Assembly (NCBI RefSeq): GCF_021869535.1
Contig: NW_026262741.1
Coordinates: 186,001 to 250,000, forward strand
Origin: Mytilus californianus
Taxonomy: Eukaryota > Mollusca > Bivalvia > Mytilida > Mytilidae
DNA length: 64,000 nucleotides
Reading direction: 5' to 3'
The notes under the pieces were generated by a model. That model was not told the origin of the DNA. It saw nothing but the letters and a program-made list of their open reading frames with translations, and ran no database searches. A program made the translations under genes and the position numbers. Positions 22,201-31,399 of the stretch are shown here, piece by piece. How positions within the stretch are numbered: the first letter of the stretch is position 1; the number at the start of each line of letters is the position of its first letter.

Positions 22201-23610
22201 ATCTACCTGTTTACACTCCTCTTGATGTTTCATCAAAAATCTGTTTTGTGTAAATCCTTGGAGACAAAGATAACAGAAAAAAGTCTCACCATTGTGTTTT
22301 TTAACTCTAGATAGAAACCTGTTGAAATTTGTTATCAACACATAATGTGATTGATTATCGTCTTTCCTCGTGTACAACAAATTTATATGATGACAGTTAG
22401 TCTTCTTGGTTATGAACAATGGATAAATTTCATCATTCCTCTCTTCGTAACCGAACACATTAATTGAAATGGTTGCGTTCTGTCGCTCAAACTTTGCAAT
22501 CTGTGATACTGGTGTCGGAAATTGTATCCCCGTCACATCAATCGTATCGGTGTATGTTTCATAGTGGTGTACTTGTTCTGGTTGCATCTCTCCGTCGTTT
22601 GGTGGGTGAAGACTGGCTAACACACTCCACATGAAACAGCGATCATCTTGATTCATCACATTCAACAGACAGTTCGCCCTATTCATCGTTTTTGGTAAAT
22701 GAATATAACTACCTGCACACAAAGGTTTGTATTTTATGATGGTTATTTGTAGTTGAAGTACTTCTTCCATTTGATATCCGCTTCCGTTTTTCAGAAAATC
22801 ATCCATGCTAGTGAAAATTTTCTGTAAACTTTCATTTAAGGTGTGTTCTAATGTGTCTTCTTCTTCATTCCCACTCACCATTGCAGTTTTTACATTACTC
22901 CGAAAGAATGGCGCCTGCTCTTCGTATGTCCCATCCACAGCATATTTAATCATTCTCACTTGTACGTTGAGATAAAATTTTATGTTGCCCTCTTTTCGTC
23001 GATCTTCTAGAAGCGACATGATTTTTTCCCGCTTTTCTCTCATGAAATGAATAAGATCATAACGTTCATCTTGTGTGGAAGGATGTAGTTCAACCACTTC
23101 CACATTACTATTTAGCGCCCGCCTGCTTCGTGTAGCGCCTCCCTTGTTGTTCTTGATAGCTTCCTCACCGTCATTTCGTGTCGCATCGCTGCTCGGTCCT
23201 GCCAATGGTTCTCCGTTCATCGTAAAATTGTCAGCTCCTACACTTTTTTTCCTTTTCTTCGATGGTGTTTCTGTAGACATATTGTTCTCACTGGTGCAAG
23301 TTTCATGATTTTTCAAATGTCTCTTCGACTTCGTGTGTCGGATCCAGTTGTCCTTTCTGGTTGTTACAAAGTGACATGGGGTACACTTGTACTGGTTTGT
23401 GTGCTCTGCTTTGTGACGAAGTAGGTTACATTTTTTCGAATATCTTTTACCACATAATGCACATGTGAAGCCTTCACTATTCTTTTTTTCTTCAGCTGAG
23501 TGAAGAACGTTGGTAAAGTCTTCTTTAGAAAGTTGTTGTAATGTGTCTAACACATCACTTGGTAAAGCTTGTGCCAAATGATCAACTAAATTTCCATTTG
23601 AACCTTCCAT
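19235..23610 (-). pseudogene. polB: Protein-primed family B DNA polymerase of the Polinton, broken
   Basis: Replicates the element. The ATG is at 23610. The first 492 codons are open and carry C2H2 fingers (CALCGKRYSKKCNLLRH; CTPCHFVTTRKDNWIRH; CYLCLQGFTQNRFLMKH) and the Polinton polymerase passage INMN-like CLLNVMNQDDRCFMWSVLA. A TGA at 22132 falls where Trp is expected. The next frame holds VIYADFECL (Exo I). A second stop (TAA, about 21791) precedes HHSHLSGEVIGIACNYCNL. Frameshifts occur between about 21530 and 21170. Motif A is DANNLYGWAMSQ; motif C is CFTDTDSFLY. A SINE at 20414-20840 splits the gene between motif A and the C-terminal half; removing it with one duplication copy keeps the frame. 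Another shift lies near 20117. About 1,310 codons without the SINE. Confidence 0.95.
20414..20840 (+). mobile_element. SINE-like retroposon, copy 3, inside polB
   Basis: Full-length copy with the 12-bp target duplication CCAATGTTGTTC at 20402-20413 and 20841-20852. It is in antisense orientation to the polymerase. The inserted unit plus one duplication is 439 bp, and the polymerase frames on either side agree once it is removed, so the site was an ordinary coding sequence before insertion. Confidence 0.93.
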
Positions 23611-23677
23611 TACTAGATTGATAACTTGAGCTTGATTATAAGTATGTCTGTTTGATATGTTTGAAAAAAAAAAAACA

Positions 23678-23710
23678 GGTGAAGTTTATACTTTTACTTG
23701 CTTTATATAA
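23678..23710 (-). promoter_or_regulatory. Candidate polB promoter
   Basis: On the minus strand TTATATAAAG (23701-23710) lies about 90 bp upstream of the polB ATG. Next to it is the 18-mer also found in the 15-kb tandem repeat. The composition resembles a TATA-type promoter; this is inference from sequence and position. Confidence 0.45.
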
Positions 23711-24062
23711 AAAATTAAAAAATCATTGATCACTCATCTGAGAAGATAATCCCCCCTTTTTTTTTGATATGAAGCAACACGCATAGGGTATTTAATTTCT
23801 AATCCTGTGCTAAACAAATCCTTATTGATTTTGTTTTTTGGGGGTATTTAAATTGTTCTTTGTTGATTGTATTAATCCTCTACTATAAAAAAATCCATAT
23901 TGATTTGAGTTGCTAAGATATATTTTTCTAATCTAGTGTTACCCCCTTTTTTTCTTCTTTATAAAGGAATGCTTAAGCAACAAGGAAAGTATAATGAATT
24001 GTTTATTCATACATAACAGTATATGTTTCATACATCAGAGTTATATACTACTTTTATAAACA

Positions 24063-24365
24063 ATGATTCCTCCTATTTTTAACATTTGTAATTCTATCTT
24101 CCAGAGAGAAGTGAATGGTCGTTTCTGTCATTTGAACCCAATAAGAACAAATTTGATACGAAACGAAGTTGTTCCAAAGCGACGAGAGCATCATTCAAAT
24201 TGGCCAGTAGGAACATGGAGAATGGGTAACATAACACTATGTGTGTTGTTTTTCTATGAAGACCATGAAGAATTTATGGAAGATTTGTTTTTCTGCAATC
24301 ATGATTTCAACGCAGTATTAGCGGAATACTTAGACATCTACAGACCGCTTGAAAATGAAGAATAG
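24063..24365 (+). CDS. 100-aa Polinton protein of unknown function
   Basis: An open frame from ATG 24063 to TAG 24363-24365. It is not recognised as any named family. Visible features are a Pro-rich start (MIPPIF), SNWPVGTWRMGNITLCVLFFY in the middle and an acidic C-terminus (DIYRPLENEE). A TATA-like TTTATAAAGG lies at 23959. It is the first plus-strand gene after the divergent polB promoter region. The notable point is that its stop is followed after 27 bases by a histone-type stem-loop. Confidence 0.6.
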   Translation: MIPPIFNICNSIFQREVNGRFCHLNPIRTNLIRNEVVPKRREHHSNWPVGTWRMGNITLCVLFFYEDHEEFMEDLFFCNHDFNAVLAEYLDIYRPLENEE

Positions 24366-24392
24366 ATGATCAAAATTAACACAATTGTGTAA

Positions 24393-24413
24393 GGTCCTTT
24401 TAAGGACCACCCA
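24393..24413 (+). terminator. Histone-type 3' stem-loop
   Basis: GGTCCT (24393-24398), loop TTTA (24399-24402), AGGACC (24403-24408), then ACCCA. This is the 6-bp stem, 4-nt loop and ACCCA tail of metazoan replication-dependent histone mRNA 3' ends. It lies 27 bases after the stop codon. A purine-rich AAAAAAGAATC follows at about 24421-24432, where the U7-binding element would be. No histone is encoded nearby. Confidence 0.65.
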
Positions 24414-24496
24414 AATAATTAAAAAAGAATCTATATTTTGTTGTTGTTTTCTTTTTTTTTCTTTTATTTTATTTAAAATGATTGAGTGTTACTAAA

Positions 24497-24605
24497 TGTA
24501 ATATTTGTCACTGTACATTTAAGTCACGTGAGGTATGAAACTGTAAACTAGTTAATTATTTACCAATGAATAAGTATGTAATATTTGTCACTGTACGTTT
24601 AACAA
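24497..24605. repeat. Direct repeat around a CACGTG box
   Basis: The block ATGTAATATTTGTCACTGTAC is present at about 24497 and again at about 24574. Between them lies TCACGTGA, a palindromic E-box-like site. Possibly regulatory for the next gene. Confidence 0.6.
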
Positions 24606-24639
24606 ACGTCGTCTGTTTGTCTTTTTTTCTTTTTTACCC

Positions 24640-24840
24640 ATGACGTTGACAGTTTATTTTACATTTTATAAGTTTGATTGTCATTCTGCTATCTTTCGTC
24701 CCTCTTTTCAGACTTTTTTTATAAATCTCATTGAATACAAAATAATGAATGAGTTAGAGATGATTTATAACGCTTTCGTGTTCGAGGAGCGAAAAGGGAG
24801 AATGTATATATATCTATGCAAGTTAAAAAAACAAACATAA
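24640..24840 (+). CDS. Short ORF, 66 codons, doubtful
   Basis: ATG at 24640 with a hydrophobic first half and a charged end. A second ATG in the frame (about 24745) gives a ~31-residue peptide starting MNELEMIY. No family is recognised. Position between two conserved Polinton genes is the only support. Confidence 0.3.
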   Translation: MTLTVYFTFYKFDCHSAIFRPSFQTFFINLIEYKIMNELEMIYNAFVFEERKGRMYIYLCKLKKQT

Positions 24841-25030
24841 TAAAAAATAAACTATATCATTTGTGTGTGGAAAAGAAGGAAATTGAACAGTGGAAGAAGG
24901 ATCGTCTTTCCAATGTGTTCTTTACCTATTATTAATTGAAAGCGAAAAAAGATTTTTTTTTTAATTTTTTGGAAAGGTATTTAAAGGCATGAGTGATAAG
25001 CGATGTGATTCCTTTATTATACTTAATAAC

Positions 25031-25254
25031 ATGGAAGAGACAAGAAGTAATACGGAGAGCACACAAACGACTTGGCGCTTCATGGGAGAAAATATACCCA
25101 AAGCAGAAAATGTCAAATAATTATTGTAATAACAATTGTAATAGCATCACTTGTTAATATAACAATGCAAAATGGAAACACTGAATTATGGATTAGTTTA
25201 TTGAGTGGGTGTACTGGGTATATTTTACCGAATCCATCCATCCGAAAAGTTTAA
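25031..25254 (+). pseudogene. Small single-span membrane protein of Polintons (one frameshift)
   Basis: ATG at 25031 opens METRS-like MEETRSNTESTQTTW. Around 25080-25090 the frame must shift into the one holding RKYTQSRKCQ, a hydrophobic span IIIVITIVIASLVNI, and LWISLLSGCTGYILPNP. The last motif is characteristic of a conserved small membrane protein in many Polintons, of unknown role. A TATA-like TATTTAAA lies at 24978. As read, the ATG frame stops after 31 codons, so this copy is probably inactive unless the shift is an error. Confidence 0.55.
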
Positions 25255-25419
25255 TTCTAAAAAAACATGTCATTGCATACACGATTAAGTTATGACTCCC
25301 ACGCATGAATATTATTACGTAAACGCATCCTCAATCGTATCTGTATAATAATGTTACATCACCATATCCTCACTTATACCTGTATTTAAACCACCGTATA
25401 TAAAAACACCACAGTCACC

Positions 25420-25692
25420 ATGACTCAGTGTCCAATTGATTTGGTGAGAGAAGCAACCAAATGTGATTACGAACAGCTCGACACAAATTTAATGAAAAGA
25501 GAAGCTGTTTTTACCAATGACGAAGAGACTAAAGTATTTATCAAGAAAACAGGAAGACGACTACAGCAAAAGACATTTATTCATATCGTGGTAAAGGGTA
25601 AACAAATTAAAATCAACATAGACGTGTGGACAAAACTGTGTAATCTGAAAGAGAGTATATTGTTTCTACATTCTTTTATTGAAGATCATTAA
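25420..25692 (+). CDS. Conserved 90-aa Polinton protein, unknown function
   Basis: Open from ATG 25420 to TAA. Landmarks are MKREAVF, VFIKKTGRRLQQ, IKINIDVWTKLCNLKES. It resembles a small protein repeatedly seen between the membrane protein and the CxxC protein of Polintons. TATA-like TATTTAAA (25383) and TATATAAAA (25397) precede it. The second is so close that transcription from it would start at or after this ATG. Confidence 0.6.
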   Translation: MTQCPIDLVREATKCDYEQLDTNLMKREAVFTNDEETKVFIKKTGRRLQQKTFIHIVVKGKQIKINIDVWTKLCNLKESILFLHSFIEDH

Positions 25693-25730
25693 ACTTCATT
25701 TATTTTGAGAACCGAATCGTCGTGTCGGGC

Positions 25731-26111
25731 ATGGAGAAGAAGCTTCTAACTACAGTCTTGATCTATTCTTTTGCCGAGGTGTTACAGGAATTAATTACAC
25801 AGAAAACAAAAGAAACGTGTTCTGGTTGCCAAGTTGAACACCCCAGTCAACATAAACACGAATGTTTGATGAATGGAGAGCAGGAGCACTTGGAAAGACA
25901 TTTTGAAACAGCATGCCGTTCGTTTTCACTTTTAGATGTGTTGATTAAATTCAGAGAAGATGTAAAAAAACTGAACATGTCTTCAGAATTTGTGTGCAAT
26001 TACTTCTTACTTAACGTAATTGTGTTGGACAGACTACGTAGTCAACCAATAAAAGACACTGTTTACCGTTTAATGGAAAAAAGAATCAAATCACGTGAAC
26101 ACTTAATATGA
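25731..26111 (+). CDS. Conserved Polinton protein with CSGCQVEHPSQ motif
   Basis: ATG at 25731 (an in-frame GTG lies at 25722). 126 codons. The diagnostic block is CSGCQVEHPSQHKHECLM, a Cys/His cluster that could bind zinc, followed by an alpha-helical C-terminus. This block is recurrent in Polinton gene sets, but I know of no function. Open throughout. A poly-T run and AATAAA (26208) follow. Confidence 0.72.
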   Translation: MEKKLLTTVLIYSFAEVLQELITQKTKETCSGCQVEHPSQHKHECLMNGEQEHLERHFETACRSFSLLDVLIKFREDVKKLNMSSEFVCNYFLLNVIVLDRLRSQPIKDTVYRLMEKRIKSREHLI

Positions 26112-26550
26112 CATTATTTTTTTTTTTTTTTTCATATATTGTACATTGTTTGTAATTTTATATATTATTTATATTCTTGTATTCGTGTTTGAAATTTTGT
26201 GCGTTCAATAAATATTTCTTAACTTGTTTTCTTTTTTGAAATTTGTTGCTAGAACTGAGGGCTTTACTTTTACGATTCGTTTTTTACAATGTCGGTTTTC
26301 ATTATTCTGTGGTCATTTGATTTTCAACAGTTTTTGCATTGTTGGTTGAGAACTGAAGCTAAACACGTCAAAAAGGAAAACCGAAGCTAAACACGTAAAA
26401 AAAAAGCCATACCAAAATATAAAAAAGAAGCTAAACACATAAAAAACATTGAAAAAAAACCAACAAAAACTACGTCTGTATCATACATATAAAACTCGAA
26501 CTTAAACTTTATTTTAATCATTTGTGAAAAAAAAGAAAAAAACTCAGACC
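26112..26550. promoter_or_regulatory. Intergenic region upstream of the ATPase
   Basis: Contains the AATAAA at 26208 for the upstream gene and three short repeats GAAGCTAAACAC(G/A)T (about 26354, 26384 and 26429). A TATA-like CATATAAAACT lies at about 26487, 64 bp before the ATPase ATG. Confidence 0.5.
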
Positions 26551-27216
26551 ATGTCAAGTGGAGATCGTACACTTTTACCTTTCCAAGCACCATGTTCCAT
26601 TTTAATTGTGGGACCGACACAAAGTGGAAAAACTATATTAACTTTTCGCATAATTAAACAAGCTGGAGGTATGTTTTCAACCCCTCCTGTAAAAATTGTA
26701 TATTGCTATTCTGTTTATCAAGAATTATTCGCAAGTATGGAAAAAGAAATAAACAATATAACTTTTCATGAAGGTTTGCCAAGCAGTGTACAAGTGGATG
26801 CATGGTCAGAAAAAAGGGAACATATGCTTCTTATTTTAGACGATTTGCTAGCAACAGCCGTGAACGATGTGGAAGTTTTAAATCTATTCACAGTGAAATC
26901 TCATCACCAAAACATAAGTCTTTTAATGCTTACTCAGAATTTATATCATTCTCCGGGTAAATTCATGCGCACCATTTCCCTGAATGCATCTTACATTATT
27001 TGTTTGAAAAATCATCGTGATCAACACCAGTTAACCGTACTTGCTAAACAAATTTTACCTGGCCAGGTGAAATATTTCATGTCGGCTTACGAACTCGCAA
27101 CAAACAAGAATTACGGATATTTAACTATTGATTTGAGCGCTCACACAGACAAACTTTATTTACTTAGAACAAATATATTCATTGGAGAGAACTGTGTGGT
27201 TTTTCTTCCGAAATAA
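26551..27216 (+). CDS. Polinton genome-packaging ATPase (FtsK/HerA type)
   Basis: 221 codons from ATG 26551. Walker A is GPTQSGKT and Walker B is MLLILDDL. LMLTQNLYH follows as the sensor-like strand. The A32-like ATPase pumps DNA into capsids in Polintons and related viruses. It is open end to end with all motifs present, in contrast with polB, capsid and integrase in the same element. The stop is followed 30 bases later by the next ATG. Confidence 0.95.
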   Translation: MSSGDRTLLPFQAPCSILIVGPTQSGKTILTFRIIKQAGGMFSTPPVKIVYCYSVYQELFASMEKEINNITFHEGLPSSVQVDAWSEKREHMLLILDDLLATAVNDVEVLNLFTVKSHHQNISLLMLTQNLYHSPGKFMRTISLNASYIICLKNHRDQHQLTVLAKQILPGQVKYFMSAYELATNKNYGYLTIDLSAHTDKLYLLRTNIFIGENCVVFLPK

Positions 27217-27245
27217 ATATTTTGAAAGCTCTGAGTAAGCAAGTG

Positions 27246-27545
27246 ATGAGACACGTTAATTTTCTTTCCTTATTGGCTTCCGCTGAGGATGAACAAAGAC
27301 TAGCAATGATAAAAACGATGAATAACGAACAATTTAAGATCCTACTGGAATGTTTATACAACATTTTACATGGAGGTGTTACACTATCTCCGCTATATAA
27401 AAAGAAACTGTTTGAGTACAAAACGGTTATTCGTAAAATCACTGCCGAGGACACGCAACGTTTACATCGAGAGAGACTTCTTTTAAAGTATCGTTCAAAT
27501 CTCATTCCTATAGTAGTGAAGATTGTGCTTGCTCACTTAAAATGA
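27246..27545 (+). CDS. Small conserved Polinton protein, unknown function
   Basis: The ATG at 27246 is preferred over the upstream TTG at 27222. About 99 codons: MRHVNFLSLLASA, then MIKTMNNEQFKILLECLYNIL and a basic second half. The helical N-terminus with a Lys/Arg-rich tail is a recurrent Polinton small protein located after the ATPase. The stop TGA overlaps the next ATG (ATGA at 27542-27545). Open throughout. Confidence 0.62.
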   Translation: MRHVNFLSLLASAEDEQRLAMIKTMNNEQFKILLECLYNILHGGVTLSPLYKKKLFEYKTVIRKITAEDTQRLHRERLLLKYRSNLIPIVVKIVLAHLK

Positions 27546-28127
27546 CGAAGGAAATGATTCTTATTCCTAAACATAAATACGAGGCGGTCTTACAAAAAAC
27601 AAAACGAAGATCAACCGAAAGCGGAAGTGGTCTTGAATGACACTCCATCCCGAGACAATGACCAACACAATCTGTCTTATGACCAGAATTCGCTACATGA
27701 TGATTTACAGTCGTTAATCAATATCACTATACCATCTAGATATAAAGACAAAGCCTTGCGACTTTTGCTTTACTTACAAAAACAATCATCTATTAAGTGG
27801 GACAAACAAGGTGAAGTTTGCATTGACGGAAAAGTTATTTCAAACACTCATATCGTTGACTTGATACGTGATTCAACAGTTCAAATTGGTCGTAGAAAAC
27901 TAACAGCTGGTATACATCAATTATATCAATTTCTGAAGTCTACTAACATTCCACATTGTTTGTTTAGGAATGTCGAACAAACAAATAAAGTGCGAATCGA
28001 GTCTACCCCTTATAAAGAAAAGAAAACAGAAGAAGAAAATAAGGAGAAAGAAGAAACAGATGAATACAGCGAAGATAGTGACAATGAATATACCCAACGG
28101 AACAAAAAGGCAAAAAAGACAAACTAA
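27542..28127 (+). pseudogene. Conserved Polinton protein, one A-run frameshift
   Basis: ATG 27542 starts MTKEMILIPKHKYEAVLQK. In the six-A run just after (about 27594-27599) the frame must shift to join the long ORF from 27627, whose conserved part is KWDKQGEVCIDGK and NTHIVDLIRDS. The C-terminus is Lys/Glu/Asp-rich and lies inside the right terminal repeat. This two-part arrangement (MxLxxxxEY start, then a 'KW...GE...G..I..SNIVDL' core) is a familiar Polinton protein of unknown function. Without the shift only about 32 codons are read from the ATG. Confidence 0.65.
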
Positions 28128-28985
28128 TTTGGAAACCCAAAAGAAAATGTATGTGCAACGAGACATAAACAGTATATTCACAATAAAAAAGAAGAAAAAA
28201 AAATGATTGCAATTGAAATGTTTCAACTAAAAATCAAATACAATTTTAAATATTTTAAATAAATGTTTATCAAATGAAAGGTGTTATTTTTTTTGTTTTA
28301 AGAAACTATATATAGATGAGACAACATGGTATTTTATTTTTAAACAAACTAATCGAGAAAAGAAAGAAAAATAATATCATGCATTTACAAAGAAAAAGTA
28401 AGAAAAAACTTTTTTGTATTTTAACCATCCTTATCTCGACTAGGTTGTAAGAAAATAAAGTTAGTAGTTCGTAAATATTTCTTCTTTCTTGCAATCTTTG
28501 TTGTAGAGTATTTCCTGTAAAAATAAAAATAGTCTGTATCTCTTTCCGTTACAATTCATTTCATTTAATCAAACAAAGGATCCGCTAATTTTGTCCGAAC
28601 ACAAATGGATTTCAATTATCTCCAAACAATAGGTCAATTATTAAAAGTGATTCCTGTAATGTAGGATATCAATTAAGAGTTGGTTCTCTAATCCGAAAAC
28701 AAATAGTTTATAATTAACAATTGTTTACTCTAATCAGCATTAAAAGGGTGAACAAAACATTGACGATCTATAATCTAGATTAAAAGATAAGGATTATCTT
28801 TATCCAATTGATTACATAATAATGTGCTTAAAGTTGCATCATAAGTTGCTTTAAGAAGATTAGAGTGCTTAAAATCGTACCATAAGCTGGATTAAGAAGA
28901 TTAGAGAAAGCTGGAAGATTAGGGGGATTATAGGGGGGATTAGAAGTATCCTCACTTGAGGAGGGCAGTCTCACTCTCTACTACT
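28055..28985 (-). repeat. Polinton right terminal inverted repeat
   Basis: Inverted counterpart of 12050-12896, ending ACTACT at 28985 before the CTCACT duplication. It contains the tail of the preceding gene and the mirrored 62-codon frame (28494-28306, minus), which differs from the left copy at about seven residues. Confidence 0.9.
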
Positions 28986-28991
28986 CTCACT

Positions 28992-29515
28992 GCGTTCATT
29001 CGAACTCTGTCTGCAGTTATGATTCTTAGCACTGTGTATGAGTTTCTTAAAATGTGCATGAGATAAACTCAAGTCAGATAGCAGTAACGAAAGACGACAG
29101 GACGATAAATGGTACAACTAATACCCATATCGTCTACGTTGGGGGCATAAAACGAAATTTGTTTCATATTATAGAACTTGGAAGGCAATTATAGTAAAGG
29201 GACGACCATTGGATATTGATAGGAGGGGGAAAAGGACAGAATATTTGATTTTTGATTTATAATTAATACATTTATTTTTATCATGTACTATACGCATGCT
29301 CATTTTTCTGGTTCTTACCAAGCCAACACAATTATTCGCATTCAAAATTCTCCCTATACTCACATCAAACAACCACCACATTCACCACCAAGAATAATAA
29401 ATGTCAAATGATTATCCACCTAGTTGTTTGTCAATTTTTAAACGTTCAGTGGAAAATAGTTCAGACATGTTCAAGACAATAAGAGTTTAAAAGTTTGGTA
29501 TATATTATTAAATAC
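28992..29515. other. Host flank of the Polinton
   Basis: No coding signal seen. It starts directly after the CTCACT duplication. Confidence 0.5.
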
Positions 29516-29665
29516 AGATATATGGTATAATTGCCAATGAGACAACTATCCACCAGTGTTCAAATAAAGTGGATGTACACAATAAAAGAATTGATTCAGT
29601 ATACAATGCCCCCACTGAGAAAAAAACCCATACCATATACTAGTATAATCGGCCGTAAAAAATCC
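29516..29665 (+). repeat. Dispersed repeat (CCAATGAGACAACT family)
   Basis: Contains TGGTATAATTGCCAATGAGAC, ATCCACCAGTGTTCAAATAA and CCATACCATAT...GTATAATCGGC. Related copies lie at 32022-32080, 57587-57720, 59397-59560 and 59698-59800. Copies diverge by insertions and deletions, indicating an old multi-copy element of unknown class. Confidence 0.7.
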
Positions 29666-30614
29666 TGCCCAATTATCACATGGATCATACGATTCGTAGC
29701 CTTGTTCGTTTTCGTGCACTGAAGTATAATAAGGTATTTTATACAGCTGCAATAGACATGGGATTTGATTTCTTTTGTAAAAACATATGTATAAACAAAT
29801 CTCAGGCCTTCTTCACCTAATAAAAGTACACACAAAAAATGCAACCTTTTTCAATGCTTTGAACCAAGAACTACATAAAACTTTGAAAGAGCATTTTAAG
29901 TTTTTTCCTATCATATGTTTTGCAAAACCCTGGAAAATTGAAAAAAAATGCCTTTAAAGAGCAATAACTTGTGTAAATGGTTAATTTGACAATTTTTCAT
30001 CAGTGATCTATTTGAAGCTATCATTTGGCCTAATGTGCCTTTTCCTCTTCTCTTGCTTATTGATGACTGTTTCAGTTGTTGGATGATTGTGTGTCAGATA
30101 CATCTTATTATTGCCCCTTACTATGATGTTGAGTGTTATTGTTTTTTTCATCTGGTATTATCAAATCAACTTCGGATGTTTGTGATGTGTCACTAAAATC
30201 CAGCTCGTAGATTAGATCACGAATTGTATATATCGTAACTGAGATCTTCATAATGCAATGGTTGTTGAGTCTTGTCCCTATTGGAGAATCTAATTGATTT
30301 GACTTTATCCAAACCATTATTTTCTGAAGATGTCAGTATAGGTATTCTCGACAACAGTTTTAATGTCCATAATACGGCTCGTGTTTTCCATCATATGTTG
30401 AGAAAGATTTTCTATTGTCTGAACTCCATCCAGCAAGGGCCACACTGAAATGTTTTATGCATTATTCATTAGTCTTCAACGGGTTCCGAAAATGTTTTAA
30501 AAATACGGTAACCAAAGGTATAACAAAACTTTAAGATAAGGTCAGGTTCTTGCTTGATGTCATAAACCCTTCTTAAAAACAGGATCTTCTTCTAGGAGTA
30601 ACATCAATTATAAA
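29666..30614. other. Non-coding stretch
   Basis: No supportable gene. The minus ORF at 30108-30317 has no recognisable motif. Confidence 0.4.
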
Positions 30615-30760
30615 ACTAGTTATCAAAGGTACCAGGGTCTACACAAGTCTCATCAGTGACGCTCAGATCCAAATAGTTATAAAGCCAAACAAGTACAAAG
30701 TTGAACAGCATTTTAAAGACCCAATATTTAAAAAAATTGTGCCAAATGTAACGTTTTATA
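30615..30760 (-). mobile_element. Decayed hammerhead-element copy
   Basis: Minus-strand match to the hammerhead-element 3' part: GTTATCAAAGGTACCAGGGT and CATCAGTGACGCTCAGATC. CTGATGA survives, but the GAAAC and cleavage-site half is deleted, so no ribozyme forms. Confidence 0.7.
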
Positions 30761-31080
30761 GCATGCTTTGGGGCATGAGTAATATTGCTCGTTATTGACA
30801 GCAATATTTTTCATTTTCGTTAAAACAAGGGACTGATTATTTATTTTCACAACTATGTTTATAGTATTTGAAAACACCATTTTTAAATTCATTTTTTATT
30901 ATAAATAATACATGAATAGTCAAGTCATTATGTACCATTTAATCATAATTAGTCATCATCATCTGAATCTTCTGAATTCCCAACTGCATATACATGTATT
31001 TCATACATACAAGATATTAAAGTTTGGCTGTAATTAAGTCTCTTTTATAAATCCCTCGGATTTCAAATGTTTGGCTTTGA

Positions 31081-31122
31081 GCGTTCCTGATGAAGGTAAA
31101 TCCAGAAAAGCGCTTCGGACGC
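31081..31122 (+). ncRNA. Second type of hammerhead ribozyme
   Basis: Core CTGATGA (31087-31093) and GAAA (31105-31108). Stem III is AA/TT closing GCGC. The triplet is TTC, with the cut after C31116. Stem I is GCGTTC (31081-31086) paired with GGACGC (31117-31122). Stem II is weak: GG/CC closing TAAAT with an A-A mismatch at its base. The flanking sequence is unrelated to the 11.5-kb family, so this is a separate hammerhead-bearing element or fragment. Confidence 0.65.
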
Positions 31123-31399
31123 ATGAAATTATTAAACGTGTTGTATCAATTTTTAAAAGAATTGCAAATCATTTATGCCGAGCGGATCGAGGCTAAAAAA
31201 ATTGAAGGATTTTGGAGCCGCTGAAGGCCACACTAAGCTTTAGAACTAATGATGCAAAATCATGCTCTTTAGGTGTTTCCCAGACCCTTTCTTAATCTAA
31301 AAATGGAAGTTCGAATCTGTTTTAATCATTTTTTGACAATATTTTGGTCTCAAAGCAACATGTTTAGATTCAGTGTAATTAGACTTAAGTTTTAAGGGA

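Larger units (their letters stand above)
12050..28985. mobile_element. Polinton/Maverick element, complete ends
   Basis: A 16.9-kb element. The ends are inverted copies beginning AGTAGTAGAGAGTGAGA, so the element starts AG and ends CT, as Polintons do. It is flanked by the perfect 6-bp duplication CTCACT at 12044-12049 and 28986-28991, the size produced by Polinton integrases. Plus strand: integrase, penton-like, core-like, major capsid, small proteins, packaging ATPase. Minus strand: protein-primed PolB. A 0.43-kb SINE lies inside polB. Most large genes carry inactivating changes, so this copy could move only with help. No adenain-type protease was found. Confidence 0.96.

Noticed and set aside
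23075-23308. 77-codon plus ORF opposite polB
   Set aside because: Antisense shadow of the polymerase N-terminal region.
27921-28226. Hydrophobic minus ORFs at the right Polinton end
   Set aside because: Antisense reading of a Lys/Glu-rich coding tail gives artificial Phe/Leu runs.
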